Shown: positions 46,743 to 58,915 of the stretch, piece by piece
Position numbering within the stretch: position 1 is the stretch's first letter
Layout: the number at the start of each line of letters is the position of its first letter
Source: Thelephora terrestris
Lineage: Eukaryota > Basidiomycota > Agaricomycetes > Thelephorales > Thelephoraceae
DNA length: 64,000 nt
Assembly: GCA_015956445.1 (NCBI GenBank)
Contig: WIUZ02000013.1
Location: 310,001 to 374,000 of the forward strand
Direction of reading: 5' to 3'
The notes under the pieces: generated by a model
Seen by the model: the letters and a program-made list of their open reading frames with translations, nothing else
The model's database searches: none
What the model was told of the DNA's origin: nothing
Made by a program: the position numbers and the translations under genes

Positions 46743-49700
46743 TGAGGCACACGCGATAAGCACCTCGTTTTCGTCTCCTCTAGTCTACCAAAATCCAAAC
46801 TATTTTAGTGTCTTTCTCTTGAGCCCGTGGGAAATAGCCTGGCACGCACCCTATAGACCTCTCGAAAAGATAAGTACCTGCGGCCGCCGCCTGAACAAAC
46901 AACACCAACAACCAGAGGATGTGCAAAACGTATCCGCCTGCACGAGCCGCTGACCTTTTGGTGTTCTATGCGGGGAACCCGCGCCCCAGCGGTGCTTCTA
47001 GATCGTTTGGAGCCGCATTCAGTCGTCAGCTGGTCGTTGCTATCTGGACGCCCATGGTGGCGTTTACGTAGACGGCCATATTCAGGCAACTCGGTGAATG
47101 CTGTGAATCGCCAACCCGCTGGTTTCCGAGATGGTTCTCATGTTATGTCTAATTGGCATGACACGCCAGAACGTCGGTGAAATACTTTACGGAATTGATG
47201 GCGTGCCTGCAAAAGGCCAAGTAACGGTACGACATTCTGGTGCTAATTTTAGGACTTCATCATGACGAATCGCACGACCCCATTCTTGTGAGTCCGAGAT
47301 AAGGAAAGGGAGGGGTCCAACAGCGAAAAAGGTGCGGCCCGTGGTCACCGCCCCGTGATTTTCGAGACAACACCGTCCAAACTAAACGCCTTGTCAAACA
47401 CCCACAGTTGCGCGTCGGCGGCGTGAGCATAGTCTCTGCACCCAACGAGTACTCCACCGGGGCCAGGCACGAACGTCATTGCGCTGTCGAAACAAAGCAA
47501 AGGTCAATCGGTGTCCGTGCAGGGCTAGGCGGGGATTGACAAGATCTCCCCGATCCAGATCGAGAAACTCGCCTTGAAGCTGTTTCTTAAATTTGATCCT
47601 TGGGAACCCAATCATGCATCTCTACTTCGTCGTTTGCCCCGTCGGGCCTTGGGGACTTTTACGCCAAGGCTCGTCTTCGCCCCCAACCTGCTCCGGCACA
47701 TCCCGGCCTCGGCGCCTAGCTCGTCTCCCCCTCCTCCGTTCATGTCGGAATGAAGGTCGTCTACTTTTTCCTCGCGTACTCAAAAAGCCGATTACACAGG
47801 ATTCGAATGAATCGCAACGCGATCATGATCAGGACAATCGCTATAACCGGATTTCGTTCGAGGAAAGCGGTTAACTCTTCTAGGTAGGGCACTCTCATGT
47901 TCATGAACGTGGGGACGTAAGGATTGCGGTGAGATGTCAAGGCGGCTGATCTGGAGCGAGAGGAGTTAACTTATGAGCGATCAAACATTCGAGTTGATAT
48001 GTGGTGATGCCCAAGAAAGCGAGATGAACTGAAGGAGGCGGTTTCGCTGCGTACTGGGCGCGAAAAACCCTATTCCCTCGAAATGTTCACATAGGGGTGC
48101 AGGGGGGCGCAAACCGTAGGAGGAAATGCTCACCGGTAAGCTGATGGGTAGACCTGCATCTTTGGAAGTGGCTTTGTCGAAGAGAGCTAGGGCGAAGCCC
48201 GGCTTATATACGACAAAGGGAGAGCCGTCTGTATAGTGGACTCGAAGAGCAGGGAAGAGGCGTTGATGCCTTTCTTCCTCAGGAGTCAGGAGGCCCAGCT
48301 GACCTCATCCAAGCCTCTGTTTGGAGGTCACCCGCCCATGAACATGTGATTCTGAATTCTGATCGCATCCTTCCGGGCTAATCGAAATCCGTACACTTCA
48401 ACCCACGAGACCCCGTCTAATCTCTCTATTCCATCCATGCGGGCAATCGATCTCAAAGCCTAGAAGGTGATGACCCCGGTTCAGCAATCTCGCGTGGGTC
48501 CCGCGCCAAGCTGAACGTAATCACGGAATACGTGGCCCGGGCTTTGGTCATTCTGTTTTGCCTCCAACCGCTGCGCCATTCAGGCGAACCGACGCGACAA
48601 CACAGCTCATGGAGTGACCGCTGCGGTCGCAAGAACCTGCAAGTCCCAGATCTGGATCCCACCGTCCATCGGGGTTCATTTCAGTTTGTCCTATCAGCCC
48701 AATCAGGACGACGGACGTTTGGGGCTGGCTCCTGGGAACCTGCATCTAAACGTTTCATAGTCTGCCCCCTTATGCGTTTCGCTTTGGTTGGATCTCGACC
48801 AGGACGGCTACATGAACGGCGCGTATCAGTGATTCATGCACACTACAACAAGTAAACTCTTTCCCGAACCCTGCCTTTCAATAGGGGCGCTCGAACTTTC
48901 GCGGGGAGCAGCGCCAATCCTGGCTATTCCTTTCTCCAGGGAACCTCCACATAACTACACAGGGTCCGCGAACGCATCGGATCGCCTATGCCCTGAAACC
49001 GCGAAGGGTACAAGGTGATATCTGTATAGAATAGGGTCACGATAATCTCGAGCCGGTGAGCCGTCAAGCTCCCAATATCGTCCCTATTCCTTTGTCATTT
49101 AATTCTCCGGCCTCTACTTTGAAAGGCGACCCCACTGCATCGCTTTAATGATGCTGCGGGAATAATAGATGGACGCTGTACGCGTCTCAAATAAGTCGGA
49201 AGCCAACAACTATACGTTGTGTGCATTCCTCCAAGATCCAATATAATCCCTCACATCTTTTTTCTCATCCACCCGAAGGAGGGCGTTTACTGAGTGCTGA
49301 TCGATGATCAGGCCAAATTTCAAAGCTTGGGGGACGGAAGCCTAAACTCAAACTGATCGTGGCTGGTGGCGATCACAAACGTGAGTGTGAAATCTCCTTG
49401 ACCGGCGCGTTTTCTATAGGTGAAGGAGTGATTAGTGATGGGGCGCCTCGAACTCGTTTCGCAGATGTTACTCCCCAGCACGTGGGGTCTACTACTCAAC
49501 GCAACAGAGCCTGAAACAAGCGCTCCCATCATGATCTCCTCCCCCCTGATCAAGAACTCGTTTTCATACAGTTCTGGTTGTGGATTCCAAGTTTCTTTCC
49601 GCACTGGGACAGACGCTGGTGGTGCACGTAAGGCTGCAAGTTTGGCGACTTGATTCCCCCGTTGTGTCGGTAAAGTGGCCGGTGAAACAAGTCCAGTGTG

Positions 49701-50139
49701 AGGTGTTGTGTACGTGGGTACTCAATGAATCAAGTATCTTGTCCGATCGGAAGGTGAACAGTCAACGTTCGTATGCGGGAACGATGGCCGTCGTCACGAA
49801 GCAAGTCAATGAACGATAGATTACACGGCGGCGGTTATCGTTACATTAGTTGGTAGTGTGATAATGAGCAGTGTCTAGATTGTTTTACCCGAAGCGAGAT
49901 ACTGTGCTGACCGGCCGGGCTTCCTCCGGCCGTAGACTCTTTATGAGGTCGTGTCAACCCTTGCCCGATGCCTCACCGGGGGCAAAGAATTCCCGGGACA
50001 TTACTCAAGGTCTTTCCTTATAGTATACATGGCGATGCAGATTTTCGGATGGTACATACATACATACATGCGCACGCGTAAACACGAAGTACACAACATA
50101 ACGAGGACAACCCAGCATCCAAAATAAACATGAAATCAG
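46743..50139. other. mostly gene-poor; possible WD40-like exons on the minus strand
   Basis: On the minus strand, 47480-47337 reads AMTFVPGPGGVLVGCRDYAH and ends FSLDGVVSKITGR with a stop, after a good acceptor. Around 48660-48620 there is DGGIQIWDLQVL, a WD-type strand. These could be exons of one decayed WD40 gene, but stops interrupt the chain. A minus-strand frame at 49604-49320 has no motif. A short acat-type microsatellite lies at about 50052-50068. Confidence 0.3.
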
Positions 50140-51471
50140 TTACAACGCTTTTCCGATCATTTCGATGTCAACAAATCTATCGAGCCTCACGACGTCGACG
50201 TCTTCGGTCAGCAGTCTGCTGGGGTGGAAGATGCTGAGAACCAACATCGCGAGAATGATCATGCCAGCGTCGAATCCGACTGTAAACCTTGCGGTCAGTA
50301 GGTCATAGGGGTATCAAAGTGGGTCCTACTGACGGAAGAGGGACTGATTCGAGATGACGCTGCCACTCCAGCCACCTGTCAGTTCGATAGTACGGTACAC
50401 ACCCCTGTGCGACAGACTCAGCCGTCTGATGATGCGGTAGACACGGGTGGAAGCAGGAAATACCGAATGGATATGCAGAAGGAGCTGAAGAAAACCCCGA
50501 ATATCATCTGGCTTGTTTTGGAGTCGACCGTGGAAGATGTTTTGATGAACGTGTCGTTCAGCCGGTGGAAGGGCTTGTCCAGATAGAACCGAACCAAGAA
50601 CTCGATAGTGAGAGCCATGTATACGACGATGGCTGCAAACTGAAAGACGATACCGCCTACCAGGTGTACAGTTTAGCATCTACATTGTCCTGGGTGAGAG
50701 AAACGATTCACCAAGCGCGATGTGTCCGCCTCTGTCGGCATCGGTCGCACCTTTGTTCGCTGAGGCAATCGCCCCACCAACGGATTGTACAATCAAGGCA
50801 ATCACATCCTGAAGCAGTCATCAGCTCCGGTTCAAGAGCGGCAGATAAAGTGTGTGTACACAGGAACAAAACACGATGGTGTCTTCAAGGCGGGCTTGAG
50901 CACGAAAATCCATCGCATGAGGGTAGAGTGATACTTACACATATGGGGTTTCAAGCGACTGTATTGTTGCCCAAGCTTTGGGATAATCCGCATGAGTATT
51001 ACGAAGTTGGCAGCAAGGATGAACGTGGGACTGATAATCGTCGTCGTGATCCTGTGTGCAAGGGAGGATCCGTTAGCTTTGCCGACCGATAAGCAAAGCG
51101 GAAGCACGAACTGCATAAGATATGGGTTCATAGATGTTGGCTCCTTGTTTCCCCACAGCCTGCCAACCCAACCGATAATTTCTCCCACACCGCCCGTCAC
51201 CACTGTCGGGAGCAACCACCACATCCTCCGGTGTAGGGCCTGGCCGATATGGACGCCTGTCATGAAGCGTGTCAGAGGTCTCTCCTGGATGTATGTAGGG
51301 CAAAGATGTGCCTGTCAGAAGACTGAACAGTATGATGAACGACGTTCCGGCAGCGAAGGATGGGACGTAGTTGAACCAGTATATAGCACTCGGCATTTGT
51401 CCTGTCTGTGGGATCATGTACACATCGCGGGGAAGGTGTTCCATGTGCTGGCCAGAAGGAGTGGATGACAT
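50140..51471 (-). CDS. RTA1-like seven-helix membrane protein
   Basis: A member of the fungal RTA1/RSB1-like family, linked to lipid translocation and tolerance to toxic compounds. The start at 51471 gives MSSTPSGQHMEHLPRD and a first helix near YWFNYVPSFAAGTSFIILFS. After an intron come GQALHRRMWWLLPTVVTGGV and GEIIGWVGRLWGNKEP, the family hallmark. Then ITTTIISPTFILAANFVILM with RIIPKLGQQYSRLKPHMC, a loop and helix with GGHIALG, FAAIVVYMALTIEFLVRFYL with DKPF, CISIRYFLL, RIIELTGGWSGSVISNQSLF and GFDAGMIILAMLVLSIFHPS. The stop is at 50140. All seven helices can be placed, but one intron near 51060-51110 must be removed in frame, and at least five introns are needed. Sequence changes near some motifs are tolerable. 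Confidence 0.72.
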
Positions 51472-54400
51472 CCTGGGTGAGACGGGCAAGGAAGGGAGGA
51501 ACGGTCTGGGGGGTTTTTAACCCCGTACGAAACATTTTGCCGATGAGATGGGTCGAGGAGCGAGGGTAAAGCTTTTCCGAATGATGTGTGTTCAGTTGGT
51601 ACGGTTTTGAATAAAGTTCTGTACGGCAGGTAGATGTCATGATACACACGGTTGTCTTCCTCACAAAGTTGGTTTTCGACTGGGCTTGCAGTAAGCCCGT
51701 ATTCTTCGCAACTGAGTGCAGCCGACAGTTAATCCTCCCGCAGTTTCCGTGGACAAGTGCTTTGAAAACAGGAGTGCAAGACGCACTCGGAGCTCCACGT
51801 CTGTGGCTGGCACCCGACGGGCATCCGGCGGACGGGACCATACATGCACCGACAATTGAGCGTACTTTTGAATAGAAGGCTTATCAGCAAGTCGTGCGGG
51901 TCAACCGTTCACCAGTGAATGAACCGTGTGTGTGAAAATAAAAACTGGACGCAGGCTGTCTATGCAGGTGATGTTTGGGAGGGCGCTTACGAGTATGGGT
52001 TGGTACCGGTCGCGAAATATGCTTGTAGTGAGGTATACGGCCCGTTCTTGCCCTTTATTTGCTATCATTTCCCCCGAGTTCCGACCACGACAACGTCACC
52101 GCCGAGTGGGATGCTGGTTACACAGATCGTAGTCCGACATATTCAGCGGAAGGGGATGTATGGCGCACGTGATGCCCGGTGACAGCCTGTCAGTCCGGTT
52201 CCGGCAGCCGAAGTTCCAACTTCCAACTTCCAAGTCGTAGATTCCTGAGCGAACTGAGTCCTCATCTCCGCACCCTGCCGTTCATGAAATAAACTGACAA
52301 CAAGAAATACAGCCCCAAATTCCTTGAATTCTTTGTACACTTCAACGATGGGCGTAGGGCACATGGGTGGCAGATCGACGCCCATTCCACCCAGAAGGGT
52401 CGGATCTGCGCCCTAGGACGAAGCCCAGTCTCCAGCACGTTGTAGTAAATCCACAAAAACTACTGTTTATACCCGTTCCAGTCTTCTGCATAGGGTAGGG
52501 TTGGATGGCTTCCTCTCATAACTACAGCAATCGCGACATGATGCCTATGCATTCTACCCGCACGCCTTTCGTTCAAAGCGTTCTCCGGAGCCCTGAATAC
52601 ACCCCTGGTAATTGACGCGAATCCCGGCAGTCTGTACGGCTCCAGACTCATTGAAAAGTTCCTGCCAGAGACCCCCGTGTTGATGCCTATTCCAGAACAC
52701 CATAACACACCGGACCCGATGAGAGACCGCAATGCATTCTCAGGGGCCTGGAAACGTCACCTATTCGACCGATAACTGACTGTGTCATTCTATAATTACG
52801 GCTTGGTGCCTCCCCATCTGTCATCGAAAAAGTGACGAAGGGGTTGATGTTCGGAGCGTGGACACTGGATCACAATTGAGAATCTACCAGATAAGCTCGT
52901 GACGTCCCCGCATGGCACGAAGAGCTTCATTATATTTGGAAAGAGCCTGCTGATGACTAAGTATCTGTAGAACGCTGTGCACCGGAAGTTAGGCCTCGTG
53001 GGCCATTTTCGCATGTGCGTCCACGAAACCGCCAATTGGGTCATCAGGCATCACACGTTGCTCTCGTGATGGAAATGCGAAGGAGGTGGCGGGTGGGTGG
53101 CGAGGTGCTGTGGGGTCAGGTCTCCCCATGTTGGGGCTGACATGATAATCGGCACAATTCGGGTTACTTTTATCGTCACTCCTTTTGTGAGCGTTGTTGG
53201 GCGTGTTCTGACACGTTGTTCTTACGAGCGTACGGTAGTCCTCCGCACCCTGTTTACAAGCGCTGCAATTTGCTGCGGCATACCCACCCAGAGCTTTAAA
53301 TGTAGGAATGTGGCAAAGCGGAGCAAAACCCCTTATGACTCGGGTTTGATTGCTGTCGCTAGATATCATCTGGCATTTATTCGCGGAATGTACGCTTGCG
53401 CAGAGTGGGGAGGGTGTAGGCTGGATTTCAGCCTCGAACTCAGAGGCGAAGCGGACACGATTTGCGAGGGGACGGTACCGAGAGGGTGAACTGTACCAGG
53501 AATCCGGTACGAATCACTCGATCGCTGTCAATCCATTCCGCGCGCCAGGTGTGGGAGTCTAATGCCTTGGCAATACTCCGACACCGCAGGAACTTGTGTG
53601 GTTCCTCTCCTCACCTTGCAGCGCCTTTGTTCCCCTCGGCTCATTCATCGTCCCTCACATGAGAGCTATTGCACTGCAAACGCTACTGCGTCATATCATC
53701 ACGTCAATCCCCCCACGCCTATGTAGTTTGTTCTCTATACCGCTTTCTATTCCCCACAACCCCGTTGACCCATCCTTCTTTCCCGTTCTCTCGGCAGGCC
53801 CCCTTTGAGCACTTTGGCGACCAGGGCGATGGCGAGACAGGTACCGCAACCCGATCCTTCGGCGACATTGGCGAGCATCGTCTCATTCCTCACGCAATCT
53901 GTCGGACCTGACAAAGGAGCTCTGTCGACTGCGGGGACTATGTGCATCACGCTCGTGGTGCTTGTGAGAAAGACGAGGATGAACGACACAGTACGTACTC
54001 TCCCGATTACTGCGGTGTTGACCATCCCTGCGTCTCGAGCCCTTTTCGGTGGCGCGCCTCCATTTCGGCATCCTCTCGGGTGCGGTTACGTGCAATTCCT
54101 GTCTGATTCCTTCCATGGAGCACCTTTCCCGTTGCAGGCGTTGTTGGATTTTCTCCAGATCATACTCGTTGCGCCGTGCTCACTGCCGCTCCTGTACGCC
54201 GTTCTATAGCCGTCCCGAACTCAACAGCTCGTATCCCAGGACTCCGAGGAGTGGAGTGACGTCAAGTTGTGCTTATAGCCCGCTACTTTTTAATAGGTTT
54301 TCATAACGGCAATTCATGTAGTCTATCCCATGGTCATATTTCCGTCATGATGCCGTACGGGTCCTATTGTTGCAGGGTGGGATGCGTCCATCATCAGCGA

Positions 54401-55115
54401 TTGTGAGTGGTATTACGTGGTCTGCTTGAGGGGCCAGCCGCAGACGTGGTGGTTTTTGAGCCTTTTTTAGTCACCGTTCACGTCCCAACATGCACTCAAC
54501 TGGACTCAAGGTCTAGGGCTTCTTCCTTTGGCGGAGCCGCGAGGAGACGAGCTTACGCGCCTAGATTCGGTGTTCAGGTACTGGGGTCATTTCCCGTTTT
54601 ATTATCCTCCCTTTCAGGATCATTTATATCTGTTCTGTCGGACGCATAACACCAGCGTTGAGGGCAATCCAACATCTCAGCAGCGGGGACGAATGAACTC
54701 GGACCGTGACGGCGTTCTGGACGCTTACGCACCCCAAGCCACACCCACGCAGGATTCCAAAGGCAGCTAGCGTAATCTCGGGTGGGGATACTTGGTTTGC
54801 AGTTGAGTTTTCGAACCGAAACTGCGAATTATGTTTATCGGGGTTGTCAACGAATTGGGGTTGCTCCTCAATCTGTCATACTACCTCGACCCCAAAATCG
54901 TCCTTCGAATTATTCCTATCAAAGTCGGGATTTCCGCATTTTTAGGGTTTAACGATTTAACGTTAACCTAACATACCGTTTCGTCATCGGCCCACTCCTA
55001 TCCGGATTCGCACTCTATATATGATGCTCCGGATGGCCGCTGATCCTTCTGTTTCAGTGTTTTAGCCTAACTCCTGGCAGTAATACCGGGATATATACAC
55101 GAGAAAGCGTAAACT
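51472..55115. other. gene-poor stretch, only doubtful ORFs
   Basis: No family is recognised over 3.6 kb. A plus-strand frame at 53805-54209 has ASIVSFLTQSVGPDKG and one hydrophobic stretch, and could be an exon of a membrane protein. A minus-strand frame at 52385-52143 has no motif. The rest looks non-coding. Confidence 0.35.
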
Positions 55116-55445
55116 ATGACGGATGCGGGAAGGCCCTTACCCGGAGTTTACGTTGAAGACTGTATACAAGATAAGGGGTCCCAGTCTGCAGATCTCATTG
55201 TCTGGCGTCCACGGGTTCCCGTCGGTTCAAAGTCAAATAGCCTGAGTTCTTGGTACTACGGCATATTACATCACTACAATCCAGGAGGTTGGCCACAGCT
55301 AACCAAGATTGTCAGCAATGACCCGGAACAGCTGAAAGAGTGTTCCTGTTTCGTATACTTGGTTGCGGTGCAGATACAGAAGTGTCTACTGACAAATTAC
55401 TCATTGGTAAAGGATTACGAACTGGGGTGGATCAGTTACCCTTGA
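55116..55445 (+). CDS. hypothetical ORF upstream of the pseudokinase
   Basis: A 109-codon frame from MTDAGRPLPGVYVEDC to a stop at 55445. It contains WYYGILHHYNPGGWPQLTKI and a cysteine-containing helix. I do not recognise it. It lies 44 bases before the pseudokinase start in the same direction, so it could be an upstream exon of that gene rather than a gene of its own. Support is only its open frame and plausible composition. Confidence 0.25.
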   Translation: MTDAGRPLPGVYVEDCIQDKGSQSADLIVWRPRVPVGSKSNSLSSWYYGILHHYNPGGWPQLTKIVSNDPEQLKECSCFVYLVAVQIQKCLLTNYSLVKDYELGWISYP

Positions 55446-55488
55446 CACGCCGTCCTTGCAATTTGGGGTCCTGGCACTGAGGGCAAAC

Positions 55489-56912
55489 ATGCCGTCCGGC
55501 CACTTAAAAAGGAGCCTACCAGCAACTTGGGTTTTCCTTGTCCCCGCTCACATGGATCATAACCCTTGTCTGTACGCGCAAAGGATAGTCACCGGTGTAG
55601 CCGAAGTAGAGGACGGCTTCATTCGCGGGGAAAGAGCAGGAGAGAGTCAGAAGGAATCAGTTCTCTCTGTTGTAGAGGTGTTGGACGAGGTATGCGATCT
55701 TCTTTTCGGGCTATGCACGGGGTGCTCAGACAGACTAGGCTTCGAATTCCCCTCTCTGTCCCTCCCCTCTGCGCAAAGGATGCTTGGTCGCCCTTCCAGC
55801 CATTTGTGCTACTGATGGCATACTGCCTTCCAGGTGCTTGCTTGCCGGTCACCTCGTCGTCGATTACCAATCCACGATTTGTGTGGGTGGTGCTGACGTA
55901 CGACGTGGTACCTTGGATGGGATTACGGTGACCGTAAAGACCATTTCATGCTATCTGAAGGGATCCTTGGACGACCCCCAAGAGGTAACGCTAGGCTTTT
56001 GAATTCGGTCTTGTCTCGCTCGTTCACCCTATCACCAGAACGCCTACAGAGAAGTCATCATTTGGAAGAACCTGAAGCATCCGAACATTTTACCTCTCCT
56101 TGGGGTCGACGCCTCAATTTTGCCGCTTACTACGGTCTCGGAGTGTATGGAATACGGGAACTTGAGAGAATATCTCGCGCGTTTCCCCAACGCCTCAAGA
56201 TCGAACTTGGTAAGACAACATTTGGACGTTGTTAGCCTTTCCTCACGCCGCGCTAGTTGTTAGATGCCTCTCGAGGCCTGGAGTATATGCATGGCGTGGA
56301 TTGCATCCACGGTGACCTGAAGGCTGTATGCTGCTCATCTAGTACATCCATAATTCCACCTAACACTCTCTTAGTTCAACGTTCATGTTAGCAGCGATCA
56401 CTCCGCCGTCTTGACGAACTTCCGACTGGCGTCTTTCCTCCCAGACTCAGAAGCTGACGCCGGTGCCTCCGTTTCGGAATGTGACCCTTGGTCAGTTCGG
56501 TGGCTTGCACCCGAGTTACTCTTTCCAGAGAAGTTCGGTCTGGAAAGCGCACGTCGTAGCAAGGAGACGGATGTCTACGCTTTCGCAATGGTCATGTACG
56601 AAGTGGGTCCCCTCTCCGTGTTCCGCTTTTCTTCACCCCCACACGTTCGATTACGTAACTGATTCTCCATAACAGGCGTTTTCTGGATCGTTCCCTTTCG
56701 AAGACCTTCGAAACGAATCTTCGATACTTTGTATCCGATCGGGTGATCGTCCACATCGGCCTGAGAGCGGTTGGGATTTCGGTCTCACTGACGAGCTATG
56801 GAAGGTGATGAAGACTTGCTGGAAACGTAGAGACCGTCGTTGGAAGATCTCGCACGTCGTTTCCACCCTCGAACACCACGCTGTGGCCGCAGTCACGGCG
56901 CTGGCAGGGTGA
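55489..56912 (+). CDS. tyrosine-kinase-like protein, probable pseudokinase
   Basis: It belongs to the mushroom-expanded TKL kinase family. The N-lobe strand carries RGTLDGITVTVKTIS with the ATP-site lysine. After an intron come REVIIWKNLKHPNILPLLGV (helix C glutamate region) and the hinge VSECMEYGNLREYL. A small exon has GLEYMHGVDCIHGDLKA. The next exon begins FNVHVSSDHS, so the catalytic loop HGDLKAFN keeps Asp, Lys and Asn. The magnesium motif, normally DFG, is read as NFR (VLTNFRLASFLPD, near 56410-56450). Then SVRWLAPELLFPEKFGLESA replaces the APE segment, with TDVYAFAMVMYE and LWKVMKTCWKRRDRRWKISH. The stop is at 56912. The start at 55489 is uncertain, because the part before the kinase domain has unclear introns. 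Confidence 0.62.
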
Positions 56913-58915
56913 TGTCCTCAAGCAGGCCGCGGCTCCGATGAGCCTTCCGCCCAGTCCACATGGGGGTCACGTGAAGCGAGCCCGGATAGATGTCATCACC
57001 CTGAAGATTCTGGAAGAACCCGAAAGCATTTACTTGGTGCTTTTTTCCGCAAGTGGATGGAGCATTAGGGTTATACTCTTGACTGTTTTGTACTAAGATA
57101 TCCTTCATGTTCTTAATCATGTCATTTAGTCTGTTACGTCGGTGTCGTAGCTTACAAAGGAGGCTGTTTTACGAGGCTCCGAAAACGATTACAATTATCC
57201 TGGCAGGGTGATGTGGCATCGGCCCTCAAGCTTCAAGTTTGACTTGGATCTCGTCCCTCTTTCCTTCCACGTCTGATTTCCGTCCCTCAAGGTGGATAAC
57301 ACAGGACGTGATAGAGGAGTCTTTTGATATGCAGGCCCAAGCGACAAGCGAGTGAGCTCGACTGGAAGCTCTTGCTAATGTATCCGGTTTCGTATATCGC
57401 AATAGAGATGGCTGATCCTCCAATTGCATACGGAAATCCCGACCTTGGGGCTGAGAAACGGATGCAGGGTAGACTTCGGGGTATCCTTCACCGAGACCGA
57501 GGGGTTGCCATATAATATCGCGCATAGTGCATTTATCGCGACCGTGCCATCAACGAGCGCGCCGCCGAGAATGAGGGCCATGTGTTGCCGACCTTCATGT
57601 GGGTTTCATGATCGGCAGCGAAACAGTTGTGTGGCGGGCTGCTGAATATGACGAGAAGGACCAAGCTTTGATCGACACTCTTGTCGTGATTATCAGCGAT
57701 TATTCTGGTCGGTAAGGTGTGTTTTGGTGGCGATCTCCACAAGTATCCCAACTAGAGGCACTTGTGGGATGGCATCGCCTCGAGAGAGCATTGAGCGCTC
57801 CCTCCAAACAAGGAGGACGGACCGTCGAGTGAGCCTCACGAGCTGATGAACCTCAAACACATCATCCCGACACCGTTCACTGAATGGCGCCAATAGCGGA
57901 AAATGGTATATCGGTTCTGATTGCTGGGCGAAACGGCTTCCGACTATCCAGCGAGCAGTGCTGCGGGGCTATGGCGAGACAAAACAGGTGGATAGACAGT
58001 GATGGAGCCAAGACATCGACACAGCTTTCTCGGTGCTGGCAGGCCGGCATCCTGACACTTGTTTGCATTTGTTTGTCCCCGGACGCGAAAAGCAACACGC
58101 CGGTGCACGTGACCTCAGACAGCGCTGGACGGTGACTACCTTGGTGCTGAAGTGACGCGTTCCATCTCCAGATGCTTGTTTCAAAATTACACTGAATACA
58201 GTGGCACGGGCCTCCAGACAGTGCCTGCAACAATCTCTATTGTATTCTTGGCTGATTGCGTTGTGATGATCTTTTTGCTGGGAACTTTCGTCGCTCCTTG
58301 GTGATGTTTCGGGTGAATCGGCTGCGGCTCTACCCTGCGCGGTTTCAACTAAACCTGCTAGTTGTATCGGTGGGACACTTGGGGCGATTTTTGGTGAGTT
58401 GTCCTTGCCTTTCTTCAGTGTCTTGGTTGCCCGCACAGGTTGTGACGCATCCCTCAGTTTCTGTATGCCGTCCTAATTTTGCGGCGCAATGCCGACGTGT
58501 TGATACCAAGAAATTTGTCATTCCTGTTCAGTGAATGCGTTTCGGTTCCGTGACTGGGGAACAGCAAGGGGTGGCAATTTTCAGTTGATCAATCCCTCGC
58601 AGGCGCCATCAGTTGATCACCCCGGTGATGGAGAATCATGAATTCGTCTGAGCTAGCGACTCACTTATAAGACCACGAACCCCTGGGCTTCCTCACCGCC
58701 CCCCGCTATTTTTTGCTTGTTTTTTCTTCTCCATTCACTGACGAGAAGACTCGTGTCTGGTCTTTAGAAAACCCGACAGCTCTTGCGACGACGACGACTC
58801 TTGGACTTTTTTATCTCTCATCTCCTGCGACGCTCCATTAAATTATCACTTAAAGCATCCTCAAGGTCCTACCCTCTCGACCCACAACTTACGACTTTTA
58901 AACCTACAGCCCGAA
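56913..58915. other. intergenic, no confident gene; PKS promoter at the right end
   Basis: A plus-strand piece near 57597-57711 (VGFMIGSETVVWRAAEYDEK, ending at a GTAAGG donor) could be an exon, but I find no partner exons. Several minus-strand frames (57226-57581, 57877-58436) lack motifs. A TATAAG box lies near 58666-58671, about 245 bases before the polyketide synthase start. Confidence 0.35.

Noticed and set aside
50052-50068. acat microsatellite as a larger satellite or array
   Set aside because: Only about four units and no spacer structure. There is no CRISPR-like array anywhere in the window, as expected for a eukaryote.
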